Below, in pieces: positions 6,902-15,386 of a stretch of DNA of 64,000 bases. Origin of the DNA: Xylanimonas oleitrophica (GTDB lineage: Bacteria; Actinomycetota; Actinomycetes; Actinomycetales; Cellulomonadaceae); the NCBI RefSeq assembly GCF_003244315.1, contig NZ_QKWH01000003.1, positions 284,243 through 348,242 on the forward strand, read 5' to 3'. The position numbers and the translations under genes were made by a program. The notes under the pieces were generated by a model that worked only from the letters and a program-made list of their open reading frames with translations, was not told the origin of the DNA and made no database searches. Numbering within the stretch: position 1 is the stretch's first letter; each line of letters opens with the position of its first letter.

Positions 6902-8581
6902 TCAGAGTTCACCCTCGGGCAGTCCGTACGCCGCCTCGGCGGCGCGGGTGGCAGCATCCCGATCACGGGTCCGGAACGCCGCGCGAAGCTGGCCCTGCAC
7001 ATCGTCTGAGATGGACTCCGGAGCGGGGACTCGGATCTTGCGCAGGTACTGGGCCTGGAACCGGAGGGTGCCACCACGCATCTTCACGCCGAACGCCTCG
7101 ATGAACGTCTCGGCGATACGCGATAGCAGTAGCCCGCCGAGAACTTCAAGGTCCCAGCCAGTGGAGACGATGTAGTACAGGTTGTGGTGTGGGTAGTAGC
7201 CGCCTGGCTCGTACACCGGCGTGATCTGTGCCTTCATGTCCTGCAGCAACAGCTTCGGACGCTTCGCAAGGCCCGGATAGACCCTATCGATCGTCCGATG
7301 CCAGGCGGCGGGGTTGCGGCGTGCGACGAACCGCTTCCGAACGTCCTCGTGTGACGAGAGTGCCTTTTCCATCCTCGGGTAGTCGGTGAGATTGACCAGT
7401 GCGCCCGTCTCGTCCCACGGGTTGATGAGCACCTTCTTCGGTGGCGTGAGCACCCCGGAGCGGATGTCATCAGCCATGACGATCGGCAGCAACCGGTCTG
7501 GCTCGACGTCCGCGTCGGGCGCCACGACGTACGCCTTGTCGGCGCCGGTGGCGACACCAATCGAGATCTTCGTTGTCCCGCCGGTCTGTTCCAGAACCGG
7601 GAAATGCTCCTGCAGGTACTCGAGGAGTCGGATGCGATCGGGGCCGCCCGCGGGCCACAGGTCTTCACCTTCGAACCAGGAGGCGAGTCGTGCGCCCTTC
7701 CAGCCGCTTCCCTCGGCTTCGTCTTCACCCGAGCGTACGAACGCCACGGCTTGCTTTGCGCCTGGTGCGCCGAAGGTCGCTTTGGTGTCCAGGACCGTGA
7801 CCGAACCCTGAGGCCTGTTCGCCAGCACAGTGATGGCCGGATACGCGGAGACCTCGGCGTGGAAGGCGTCCACGTCGTGCATCTGCCACAGGGTGTCGAC
7901 GGCGTACCGCTTGGCAATCAGTCCCCGTAGCTTGGCGCCGTACGCATTGCGCATCCATCGGTCCGCGCAGATGAACCCCAGCATCCCGCTAGGCTTCAGC
8001 ATCGCCAGGGAGCGCTCGAAGAACCCGACGTAGATGTCGGAGCGTCCGACCATGGTCGGGTACTTTGCCCGGTAGGCAGCGACGGTTGCGCGGTCCAGGT
8101 CGTCGAACCGGATGTAGGGCGGATTGCCGACGACGAAGTCGGCCGGAGAGTCCTTGCTCACGGACGTGCCGGCGCTGAGGGCCTCACCGAGGCTCAGGAG
8201 ATCGGTGTCATCGAGCAGGAAGTCCCCGACGTGGAGCCACGACTCGGCCAGCATCCGCGCGGTCGCTTCATCGCCGCCGGTGGCGGTCAGCCGTTCGACC
8301 ACTAGGGCGCGGGACGTCTCGACATGGGAGCGCTGGAGGTCATACCCGCGGATCGCTCCGGTCAAGCTCTCCAACGGCACACCGCGGGCGGCGGCTGAAG
8401 CGGTGAGCCGATCAACGACGGGGCCGAGAAAGGCGCCCGACCCTACGGACGGCTCTACCAGCGTAGTGGCGGCCAGGTCGCGGTCCGCCGTGTAGCCAAC
8501 GAGGTCAAGGATCGTGTCGACCACCCACCGGCGCGTGAATACCTCGCCATACTCAATCTCCCCCTTGGGTGACACTGCCAT
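6902..8581 (-). CDS. N6-adenine DNA methyltransferase of the PaeR7I/XhoI system
   Basis: A 559-residue class I SAM-dependent adenine methyltransferase. The SAM-binding motif is EPSVGSGAFL (residues 43-52) and the catalytic motif NPPYIRF is at 153-159, in the order of gamma-type enzymes. The N-terminus GEIEYGEVFTRRWVVDTILDL is typical of Eco57I/PaeR7I-like methylases, which modify adenine in CTCGAG. The C-terminal half should hold target recognition. The frame is open to 8905, but ATG 8581 (MAVSPKGEIEYGEVFT) has GAGG about 10 nt upstream and begins where family similarity starts; ATG 8590 is an alternative. It is upstream of, and probably cotranscribed with, the endonuclease. Confidence 0.87.
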   Translation of the reverse strand: MAVSPKGEIEYGEVFTRRWVVDTILDLVGYTADRDLAATTLVEPSVGSGAFLGPVVDRLTASAAARGVPLESLTGAIRGYDLQRSHVETSRALVVERLTATGGDEATARMLAESWLHVGDFLLDDTDLLSLGEALSAGTSVSKDSPADFVVGNPPYIRFDDLDRATVAAYRAKYPTMVGRSDIYVGFFERSLAMLKPSGMLGFICADRWMRNAYGAKLRGLIAKRYAVDTLWQMHDVDAFHAEVSAYPAITVLANRPQGSVTVLDTKATFGAPGAKQAVAFVRSGEDEAEGSGWKGARLASWFEGEDLWPAGGPDRIRLLEYLQEHFPVLEQTGGTTKISIGVATGADKAYVVAPDADVEPDRLLPIVMADDIRSGVLTPPKKVLINPWDETGALVNLTDYPRMEKALSSHEDVRKRFVARRNPAAWHRTIDRVYPGLAKRPKLLLQDMKAQITPVYEPGGYYPHHNLYYIVSTGWDLEVLGGLLLSRIAETFIEAFGVKMRGGTLRFQAQYLRKIRVPAPESISDDVQGQLRAAFRTRDRDAATRAAEAAYGLPEGEL

Positions 8582-8891
8582 GCCGCGCATCCTCGCATGG
8601 GCCACCGACGACAGCCTCGATCCCCTGTGGAGGACGCCTCCGACGGCCCGCGTGCACCGCCCTGACCGCAGCGGCGTGAGCGTCGTAGAGCGTGGACCTA
8701 CGCAAATCCACTCCGGCGGACCGCTGATTGACCAACCCTCACGTGCGAAGAGCCCCGTGTGGCGAGCCTCCACCGTCAGTATCGCCACTTCGAACTTATG
8801 CCGACCGGGGTCCGCGGCAGCAAACGAGAAACCGGAGTCCGAGGGCACGGATCCCGCGTCTTTCACTTGGTCGTGAGCCACAAGATCACCG
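8582..8891. other. Island spacer without a recognisable gene
   Basis: About 310 bp between the methyltransferase start and the hsdR remnant. Open frames exist on both strands, but none has a ribosome site plus family-like content. It must hold the methyltransferase promoter (minus strand). It could also contain diverged parts of the type I restriction gene. Confidence 0.4.
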
Positions 8892-9530
8892 TTGGCGCAA
8901 ACCACCTATGGCCACTTGCGCTCCTCGGCCAAGGCACGTTCAGATGTAGCCGAGGTGGAGCGCCTCGAGCTGTTGCGCAAAGACGCCGGCACGTTCGTGC
9001 GGCTCTATGATCTAATGAGCCAGGTCGTCGACTACGGGTCGACATCGCTGGAGAAGCTCAGCGTGTTCCCGCGCCAGCTCGTACGGGTCATCGCCGTTGA
9101 CCGGGTCAGCGGCGAGGTTGACCTCTCCGACGCCGTACTCAGGCGCGTCCAGCAGTTCGACGGCGGACGGGTCGACCTAGGACCCGTCCAGAGACGCGGT
9201 GCTCACCCCGGCCAGCGGTGCTGGTTCGGGCGCGAAGCGGGATCCAAAACATGGTCGCGCTCAACGAGATTATCGCGCGCATCAATACCCTGGCCGCCGG
9301 CGGCTTCGAGCCTGGCACCGTCGAAGAGTTCGTTCGGTCGGCCGCCGCCGAGGCGTCTCGTGATCCCCAGGTGGTCGAGGAGATCGAGGCCAACGAGATC
9401 GATCAGTTCCGCGAGAGCCCCACCGTGCCGAACGAGGTCGTCGCAGCAGTCATCGACGTGCCCGGCCTCGTGGAGAGGATGACCGGCGGCGCCATCGGAA
9501 ACCCCGCGATCCTCGCCGCCGTCGCCGGGG
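8892..9530 (+). pseudogene. Remnant of type I restriction enzyme R subunit (HsdR C-terminus)
   Basis: Frame 1 (about 8892-9185) reads DVAEVERLELLRKDAGTFVR, LYDLMSQVVDYGSTSLEKLS and SGEVDLSDAVLRRVQ. A second frame then gives LTPASGAGSGAKRDPKHG (about 9200-9250) and a third gives VALNEIIARINTLAAGGFEP, IDQFRESPTVPNEVVAAVID and PAILAAVAGG (to about 9530). Joined, these match the helical C-terminal domain of HsdR (the FVR-Y-FLSQI-DYGDT-LEK and EAGSG...L-EII-R-N patterns). The motor and nuclease domains are missing. At least two frameshifts and the lost N-terminus make it a dead gene. No hsdM or hsdS is present. Confidence 0.65.
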
Positions 9531-9709
9531 GCGTACCTGCTTCACAAGGTCCCCAGCGCTGCGTAGGCGCCGTGACCCTCACGCAGCACTGTGCGGCCGT
9601 CACGGTTCTGGGCGCCCGGAGGGCGACGGCCACCCCCGCAACCCAAGCTGGCCGACTGCAGAGCGGGTTGCGGCACTCCGCTTGGGCCCAACGGCAAATG
9701 ATGTGATGG

Positions 9710-10534
9710 TCAGCTCCAAAAGAGATACGATCGGTCCTGAGTTCGCTGGACCGGCTTCCCGTCGATCGTCGCGATGTTCCCCAGCAGCCGGTGGCGCTGA
9801 CTCACAAGCCAGTCCGACTCGACCGCGGACTTGACGTACTCCCATCCGGGCTGTCCGCTCTCCTTCGTCGAGCCCTCCTGCTCGCGGGCGTCGACCAACT
9901 CCCAGAGACCGACAACCAAGGGCTTACGTCCGTCTCTGGGATTCGGTGCGAGAGCGATCAGGACGACGCGCTCGTCGTGGCCAGCGGCGCGGATCTCGTC
10001 TACGCGTCGCCGTGCGGTCTTGCTCCATAGTTGCCGAGAGTTCTCCCAGACGGCACTGTCGCTCGCGGAGATCAGGGTCCCGGTGAGGTCGGTGCCGCCC
10101 CACAGTCCGTCAACCGGGACGCGAATGTATCGGCGCTTCTCGTCGAGCTCCTGCTCGGTGGCGTTGGCAATCCGTTCAAAAGCCGTGCCGTCGATCGCTC
10201 GGATGCGGTGTCCGTCCACCTCGTTTCCGCGGCCCTTCATGCCGAGCGCGGCGATTATGCCTGCCTCGATATCGAACGCGCGAGCCTCTGACAGGAGTCC
10301 CTGGTCGGCGTCCGCGAGCACCGTAATTTGGACGCTAGCGCCGAGCTCCCGGATCTTGTGCAGGGTCCGCTCCTTGACGGACGCATTGACGTCGTCGGCC
10401 AGCACGGCCCAGGCGTTGAGCTCGTGGTCGAGCGCCCGCTGTCGCTTTCCTTTTCCGACGTAGAAGATCGAGCTCCGTGGGTCTGCTATGCGGGGGTCGC
10501 GGAGCAGGTATACGTAGTACGCGCTTTCGGGCAT
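9710..10534 (-). CDS. GIY-YIG nuclease-domain protein with an unassigned C-terminal domain
   Basis: 274 residues from ATG 10534. The N-terminal 90 residues are a LEM-3-like GIY-YIG domain: YYVYLLRDPRIADPRSSIFY (residues 6-25), then VGKGKRQRALDHE with the second motif tyrosine, Arg and His. HKIRELGASVQITVLAD and the acidic EARAFDIEAGIIAALG follow. Residues about 120-274 (GLWGGTDLTGTLISASDSAV, LVVGLWELVDAREQ, ESDWLVSQRHRLLGNIATI) form a second domain that I do not recognise. The gene faces away from attR and ends 180 bp from the hsdR remnant. As island cargo next to restriction genes it may be a DNA-cleaving defence protein, which is inference. Alternatives are a homing-type nuclease or DNA repair role. 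Confidence 0.6.
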   Translation of the reverse strand: MPESAYYVYLLRDPRIADPRSSIFYVGKGKRQRALDHELNAWAVLADDVNASVKERTLHKIRELGASVQITVLADADQGLLSEARAFDIEAGIIAALGMKGRGNEVDGHRIRAIDGTAFERIANATEQELDEKRRYIRVPVDGLWGGTDLTGTLISASDSAVWENSRQLWSKTARRRVDEIRAAGHDERVVLIALAPNPRDGRKPLVVGLWELVDAREQEGSTKESGQPGWEYVKSAVESDWLVSQRHRLLGNIATIDGKPVQRTQDRSYLFWS

Positions 10535-11128
10535 GGCAGTAAGCGTGGCACAGAAAGTGCGATGAAGATGTTACGAACACAGTACGACTTGCTGGTGCGC
10601 GCGGGAGGATCCCTCGCGCGTCGGTCACGGGCGGAACGGGAAACCGGGACTGGTGCCGACGCTCGAGACCGACCATGCACGATCTGGCGACAAGCAGAGG
10701 ACCCGGCAGAGTGCGGCGGTGTGTCCGCGCAATCTGGGCTGCGCACGTCGCCACCCGCACACGGCTGACCGGGGCGGACGTAGTCGGTGAGCTATGCACT
10801 TCGGGGCCGCGCCACTCCTTCGCCCTGGACGTCCTGTGTGACGCAGATGAGAACGCGTCGGGCGGACGATTCCTGGCAGGCTGCGCGAACGTTGAGGCGC
10901 GCCGTTCACAGCCCTGATGTCGGTGGCTTCGAACCGCTTCGACCGTCACACCGGTCGGTTCGATCTGGGCGTTATGATCCTGCCCCCGCGCGCGCCACAG
11001 CCCCAATCCTTGTCATGGACAGTTTGTGGACAGTGGGAGCAGGCATCCCCATCCATCTTGAGCCACGTCGAGAGGACTTGGTCGTTGGGCTTTGGGACGC
11101 CAAGCCCCTGGCCTCGGGCTTGAAGCGA
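10535..11128. other. Gene-free right end of the island
   Basis: About 590 bp between the GIY-YIG start and attR. Composition is less G+C rich than outside the island, and several short frames overlap without ribosome sites or known motifs. A small hairpin (GACCG-TCACAC-CGGTC near 10950) is seen. It presumably contains the GIY-YIG promoter and any recombinase sites flanking attR. Confidence 0.4.
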
Positions 11129-11172
11129 GTTCACACCGAAGAGGTCACTGGTTCGAACCCAGTATCGCCCAC
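11129..11172 (+). repeat. Right attachment-site repeat (attR)
   Basis: 44 bp identical to 4669-4712. It represents the original 3' half of tRNA-Val(CAC), now separated from its 5' half by the island. It is followed 9 bp later by a hairpin that was probably the native tRNA terminator. Confidence 0.9.
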
Positions 11173-11181
11173 CGATGCTAG

Positions 11182-11216
11182 AGAGCCCCTGGACTGCACA
11201 CCAGGTCAGGGGCTCT
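11182..11216 (+). terminator. Probable native terminator of tRNA-Val(CAC)
   Basis: AGAGCCCCTG (11182-11191) pairs with CAGGGGCTCT (11207-11216) across a 15-nt loop that can itself partly pair. Its position just behind attR fits the terminator of the tRNA gene before the island arrived. Confidence 0.6.
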
Positions 11217-11390
11217 GTCGTGCGTCCAGCGCTGGTCGGCCGCGGGAATCCGGGCCGCAGGTCTGCACGGCGCCGGCGGCAGTGCGCGGTGGATCACGGG
11301 TCCGGTGCTCGGCACGAACGGTGGCGCGCCCCTGGGCCGGTCGCTGGTGCTCGGGAGGCGACCGGGAGGCGGCGTCCATACGCTCGGCAG

Positions 11391-12725
11391 ATGGAGCAGC
11401 CACTGACTCGTTCAAGTGACAGCGCGGCCCAGGTCCCCGTCGCCTCCCCGGTGGACGTCGCCCGCGCCGTGGCCAACGTCCTGCTGCCGATGGCGGCGAG
11501 CGGCGCCATCGTGCGGCGGCCGCGCGTGATGGCGCTGCGGCAGCGCCTGCAGCTCGACGCGCGGGCGGTCAAGGAGATGCAGCGTCTGCGGGAGCGGTAC
11601 GGGCCCGGCCCCGTGCAGGTGATCCCGGGCCGGCGCATCAGTCTCGTGTTCGAGCCGCAGGACGTGCACCGGGTCCTGAACGGCTCCCCGGAGCCGTTCA
11701 CCCCGGCGAGCCTGGAGAAGCGGGGGGCGCTCGGCCACTTCCAGCCCGCCGGCGTGCTCGTCTCGTCGGCCGAGGAGCGGGCGCACCGGCGGCCCTTCAA
11801 CGAGAAGGTGCTCGAGCAGGGCCGCCCCGTGCACCACCACGGCGAGAAGATGGCCGCTGCGATCGCCGAGGAGGTCGAGGCCCTCCTGGGCCACGTCGAG
11901 TTCACCGGGACTCTCACGTGGGACGACTTCGCGGTGATGTGGTGGCGCATGGTGCGGCGCATCGTGCTGGGGGACAGCGCCCGGGACGACGAGCGCGTCA
12001 CCGACGACCTGCTGCGGCTGCGCAAGGACGCCAACATGTCCTACCTCAAGCCGCGACGCGTGCTGCGGCGGCGCCGCTTCCTCGAGGGCCTGCAGAAGTA
12101 CGTGGACCGTGCCGAGCCGGGGAGCCTGGCCGAGATGGTGGCCACGACGCCCGCCCACCCGGACACCCAGCCCGTCCAGCAGATCCCGCAGTGGCTGTTC
12201 GCGTCCGACGCCGCGGCGTGGGCGAGCTTCCGGGCGCTGGCGATGCTGTCCGCCTACCCGGACGCCGGTGCGCGCGCCCGCGAGGAGGTGCCCTCCGCCC
12301 CGGACCTGCCCTACCTGCGCTCGTGCGTGCTGGAGTCGCTGCGCCTGTGGCCCACGACGCCGCTGATCTTGCGCGACACCACCGAGGACACGAGGTGGGA
12401 GAACGGCACGCTGCCCGCCGGGTCCTCCATCGTGATCTTCGCCCCGTTCTTCCACCGCGACGAGACCCGGGTCCCGGAGGCTCACCGGTTCGAGCCGGAG
12501 CTGTGGCTGCGGGAGCGCACCGACGAGGACTGGCCCTTCGTGCCGTTCAGCGGCGGGCCGGCGATGTGCCCGGGCCGGAACGTGGCGCTGCTGATGGCGA
12601 GCAACGTGCTCGCGCACCTCGTGAAGGACCGCCGCTGGACGGTGAGCGGCGCGCCGCCCCTGGGGCCGGAGCGGCCCGTGCCGGCGTCGTTCAGCCCCTT
12701 CGGCCTGACGTTCACGCCCGCCTGA
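11391..12725 (+). CDS. Cytochrome P450
   Basis: A 444-residue soluble haem monooxygenase; the substrate is unknown. The K-helix ExxR is ESLRLWP (Glu315, Arg318) and the haem-binding loop is FSGGPAMCPGRN with the thiolate Cys393. The I helix is unusual: the region FASDAAAWASFRA (about 270-282) lacks the normal acid-threonine pair used for oxygen activation, which suggests modified catalysis. The start ATG 11391 is chosen because upstream codons fall in the terminator and spacer behind attR and do not resemble P450 sequence. No ferredoxin or reductase gene is adjacent, so electrons must come from elsewhere. It is the first chromosomal gene right of the island. Confidence 0.88.
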   Translation: MEQPLTRSSDSAAQVPVASPVDVARAVANVLLPMAASGAIVRRPRVMALRQRLQLDARAVKEMQRLRERYGPGPVQVIPGRRISLVFEPQDVHRVLNGSPEPFTPASLEKRGALGHFQPAGVLVSSAEERAHRRPFNEKVLEQGRPVHHHGEKMAAAIAEEVEALLGHVEFTGTLTWDDFAVMWWRMVRRIVLGDSARDDERVTDDLLRLRKDANMSYLKPRRVLRRRRFLEGLQKYVDRAEPGSLAEMVATTPAHPDTQPVQQIPQWLFASDAAAWASFRALAMLSAYPDAGARAREEVPSAPDLPYLRSCVLESLRLWPTTPLILRDTTEDTRWENGTLPAGSSIVIFAPFFHRDETRVPEAHRFEPELWLRERTDEDWPFVPFSGGPAMCPGRNVALLMASNVLAHLVKDRRWTVSGAPPLGPERPVPASFSPFGLTFTPA

Positions 12726-12842
12726 GCCGCACGCGCCGCCCTGACCTCGGGCCGCTGTGTCCAGGCGCCGGCTGCGGCGCTGCGAGCGGCGCCAGGCACG
12801 GCCATGCTGGAGACGGCCCTGACCACGAGACAGGAGAACCAC

Positions 12843-13733
12843 ATGTCGGACCAGACCACCCCGCAGGACCCCACGACGCAGCACCCGGAGCCGGAGCAGC
12901 CCGCCGACGACCTGCAGCCTCCGGGCCGCACCGGTGAGATGTCGCAGGAGCCGGACCACGGCGAGCACACGTACGAGGGCTCCGGGCGGCTCGAGGGCAA
13001 GCGTGCGTTGATCACGGGCGGCGACTCCGGCATCGGCCGTGCCGTGGCGATCGCGTTCGCCCGCGAGGGGGCCGACGTCGCGATCTCCTACCTCCCGGAG
13101 GAAGAGGAGGACGCGCGCACGACGGCGCACTGGGTCGAGGACGCGGGCCGCCGCGCGGTGCTGCTGCCCGGTGACATCAGGGACGAGGAGTTCTGCACGA
13201 GGCTCGTCGCGGACGCCGTGGAGGGGCTGGGCGGACTCGACGTGCTGGTGAACAACGCCGCCTACCAGATGGCGCAGCCCGACGGGCTGCGGGGCATCAC
13301 CACCGAGCAGCTCGACCGCGTGCTCAAGACGAACGTCTACGCGCTGTTCTGGATCACCAAGGCCGCGCTGGACCACCTGCCGCGCGGTGGCGCGATCATC
13401 AACACGACGTCGGTGCAGGCGTTCGAGCCGAGCCCGCCGCTCCTGGACTACGCCTCGACCAAGGCGGCCATCCTCAACTTCACCAAGGGCCTGTCCCAGC
13501 AGCTCGCCGAGGAGGGCATCCGCGTCAACGCGGTGGCCCCGGGGCCCATCTGGACGCCGCTCATCCCCGCGACGATGCCGGACGAGAAGGTCGAGCAGTT
13601 CGGTGGGGACACGCCGCTGGGCCGTGCGGGCCAGCCCGCCGAGCTCGCCCCCGCGTACGTGTTCTTCGCCTCCCAGGAGTCGAGCTACATCACCGGGGAC
13701 CGCATCGGCGTGACGGGTGGCCGGCTGCTGTGA
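12843..13733 (+). CDS. Short-chain dehydrogenase/reductase (general-stress type)
   Basis: 296 residues. A polar N-terminal extension of about 48 residues rich in Pro, Glu and Gln precedes a classical SDR domain. It has the cofactor loop TGGDSGIGRA (58-67), NNAA (137-140), catalytic Ser190, and YASTK with Tyr203 and Lys207. This long-leader form is known from general-stress SDRs such as the B. subtilis YdaD/YhdF group; the substrate is unknown. AGGAG precedes ATG 12843. It is convergent with the MFS gene across a strong shared terminator. It could be cotranscribed with the P450, but the 117-bp gap leaves this open. Confidence 0.87.
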   Translation: MSDQTTPQDPTTQHPEPEQPADDLQPPGRTGEMSQEPDHGEHTYEGSGRLEGKRALITGGDSGIGRAVAIAFAREGADVAISYLPEEEEDARTTAHWVEDAGRRAVLLPGDIRDEEFCTRLVADAVEGLGGLDVLVNNAAYQMAQPDGLRGITTEQLDRVLKTNVYALFWITKAALDHLPRGGAIINTTSVQAFEPSPPLLDYASTKAAILNFTKGLSQQLAEEGIRVNAVAPGPIWTPLIPATMPDEKVEQFGGDTPLGRAGQPAELAPAYVFFASQESSYITGDRIGVTGGRLL

Positions 13734-13774
13734 GCGGCCGTTCCTGAGCCCGGCCCCACGCGCAGCCCCACGCG

Positions 13775-13810
13775 CAGGCCCTCGCCGCGACCGGTCGCGG
13801 CGAGGGCCTG
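13775..13810. terminator. Bidirectional terminator between convergent SDR and MFS genes
   Basis: A perfect inverted repeat with a 16-bp stem (13775-13790 and 13795-13810) and CCGG loop, midway between the SDR stop (13733) and the MFS stop (13824). Confidence 0.85.
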
Positions 13811-13823
13811 CGTCGTCGTGCGC

Positions 13824-15188
13824 TCACGCGGCGAGCGCGAGCTCCCGCGCCCGCGCGTGGCGGCGCGCTGCCGACCGGCGCTGGTGCAGGGCCCCGGCGG
13901 CGACGACGGCCAGGACCGCCAGCCCTCCGCCGACGAGCGTGGCGCGCGGTCCCACCACCTCCATGAGCAGGCCGAGCAGCGGGGGCCCGGCCAGCGCCCA
14001 GGCGGTGCTGGCGCTGCGCCACACCCCGAGCACGCGCCCACGCATCGCGGGCGGGGGGTCGGTCTGCAGCACGGTGGCCCCGGCGGTGTCGGAGAGCGAC
14101 TCGAGCACCGCCATGGGGGCCACGACGACGACCAGGACCAGGAGGGTGGGGGAGAGCCCCGCCGCCACCTGGAGCGCCGCACCGGCGGCGGCGAGGGCGG
14201 TCACGAGCCGGACCGAGGGGCGGCGCAGGCGCCCGGCGAGGAACGCCCCCACGATGCCGCCGACGGCGAGCACGGACGCCACCGTGGCGAAGTCCTGGGC
14301 GCTGCCGGCGAGCGCCCCGGTGACGAGCACCGTCAGCGTGAGGGTGTAGTTGCGGCCGAGGACGGCGCTGACGGCCGTCACGACGAGGAGCGCCACGAGG
14401 CGGGGGCGGCCGCAGAAGTAGCGCAGCCCGCCGGTCGGGGCGGGGTTCTCCTCCCGAGGATGCTCCTGCCCAGCATCCTCCTGCAGTGCAGCGCGGCCCG
14501 GGGCTGGAGCGTCTGCCGGTGCGGCTGCGGCCGGGCGGTGCAGGCGCAGGAACGGGACGACGGCGGCGACCATCAGGAACGAGCAGCCGTTGACGAGGTA
14601 GGCGGGAGCCGGGCCGGCGACGGCGAGGGCGGCACCGGCCAGCGCGACGCCCACGAGGCGGCCTGCGCTGTTGACCACGGACCCGATGCCGATCGCGGAC
14701 GGCACGTCGTCCACGGGCACGAGGTCGTTGCCGAGCAGGGCGGTGGCGGGGCCGTCGATGGTGGCGACGACGCCGGTGAGGGCGGAGAGCGCGAGCAGCA
14801 GCGGGAGGGTGAGCAGGTCGAGGCCGACGAGCGCGGCGGTGGTCAGGCCGACGACGCCGAGGACGGTCTGGCTGGTGGCGACCACCACCTTGCGGGGCCA
14901 GCGGTCGACGACGGCGCCGCCGGCGAGGCCGAGCAGCAGGCCGGGGGCGGCCTGGACGGCGAGCGAGAGTCCGGTGGCGGCGGGGGAGCCGGTGATCTGC
15001 AGGACGAGGAGGTTCTGGACGGTCATCTGCATCCAGGTGCCGGTGCTCGAGACGGCGTTCGCCCCGGTCCACCAGCGCATGGCGGGGTGGCGCAGCGCCC
15101 GCCAGGGGGAGCGGCCGGTGTCCGGGCGGCGGTGGAGGAGGGCGGTGCGGGGTGCGCGCAGGCGCACGCGGAGGTCAGGCAGGTGCAC
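13824..15188 (-). CDS. MFS transporter (EntS/MFS_3-like exporter)
   Basis: A polytopic membrane exporter of about 450 residues. After an Arg-rich cytoplasmic N-terminus the sequence runs MRWWTGANAVSSTGTWMQMT, then TMs with the family motif GGAVVDRWPRKVVV (loop 2-3). About eleven further hydrophobic segments follow, with a long central loop (PAAAAPADAPAPGRAALQED). The C-terminal half holds AVGGIVGAFLAGRLRR and RGRVLGVWRSAS. MFS_3 members export siderophores, macrolides and other drugs; the substrate here is unknown. GTG 15188 is the likely start, with ATG at MRWW a shorter option; the frame is open to 15254. It is divergent from an HTH regulator, with a palindromic operator between them, which suggests inducible efflux. 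Confidence 0.82.
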   Translation of the reverse strand: MHLPDLRVRLRAPRTALLHRRPDTGRSPWRALRHPAMRWWTGANAVSSTGTWMQMTVQNLLVLQITGSPAATGLSLAVQAAPGLLLGLAGGAVVDRWPRKVVVATSQTVLGVVGLTTAALVGLDLLTLPLLLALSALTGVVATIDGPATALLGNDLVPVDDVPSAIGIGSVVNSAGRLVGVALAGAALAVAGPAPAYLVNGCSFLMVAAVVPFLRLHRPAAAAPADAPAPGRAALQEDAGQEHPREENPAPTGGLRYFCGRPRLVALLVVTAVSAVLGRNYTLTLTVLVTGALAGSAQDFATVASVLAVGGIVGAFLAGRLRRPSVRLVTALAAAGAALQVAAGLSPTLLVLVVVVAPMAVLESLSDTAGATVLQTDPPPAMRGRVLGVWRSASTAWALAGPPLLGLLMEVVGPRATLVGGGLAVLAVVAAGALHQRRSAARRHARARELALAA

Positions 15189-15339
15189 GGGGGGCTTTCG
15201 ACGAGGCAGGCGGCCACCGGCGGAGCGTTCACGCGGGCGGCGAGGAGCCCGCATTCAACCAACCGTCTCCGTGGTCGATCCACCTGCGGGATGCGATCGT
15301 GACCAAGGTCCTAGGCGGCCGAGGGTGCGCGCCCGGGTC

Positions 15340-15379
15340 GTCAACAGGGGGTTGACGATGGTGTCAACCCCCTGTTGAC
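15340..15379. promoter_or_regulatory. Operator palindrome between MFS exporter and HTH regulator
   Basis: A perfect 40-nt inverted repeat: GTCAACAGGGGGTTGAC (15340-15356), a 6-nt spacer GATGGT, and its exact complement (15363-15379). Each arm is itself a GTCAAC-N5-GTTGAC half-palindrome, so there are two dimer sites. It ends only 2-8 nt before the regulator start. This fits autoregulation and control of the divergent exporter. Confidence 0.75.
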
Positions 15380-15386
15380 TGTGGGT

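Larger units (their letters stand above)
4669..11172. mobile_element. Restriction-modification genomic island inserted in tRNA-Val(CAC)
   Basis: A segment of about 6.5 kb between two perfect 44-bp tRNA-derived repeats. It holds a decayed tyrosine integrase next to attL, a PaeR7I/XhoI-type restriction-modification pair, an hsdR remnant and a GIY-YIG gene. Its G+C content is visibly lower than its surroundings, and codon third positions are less extreme. There are no conjugation, replication or phage structural genes, so it is a satellite-type or eroded integrative island. Because the integrase is frameshifted, it is probably now fixed. Confidence 0.85.
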
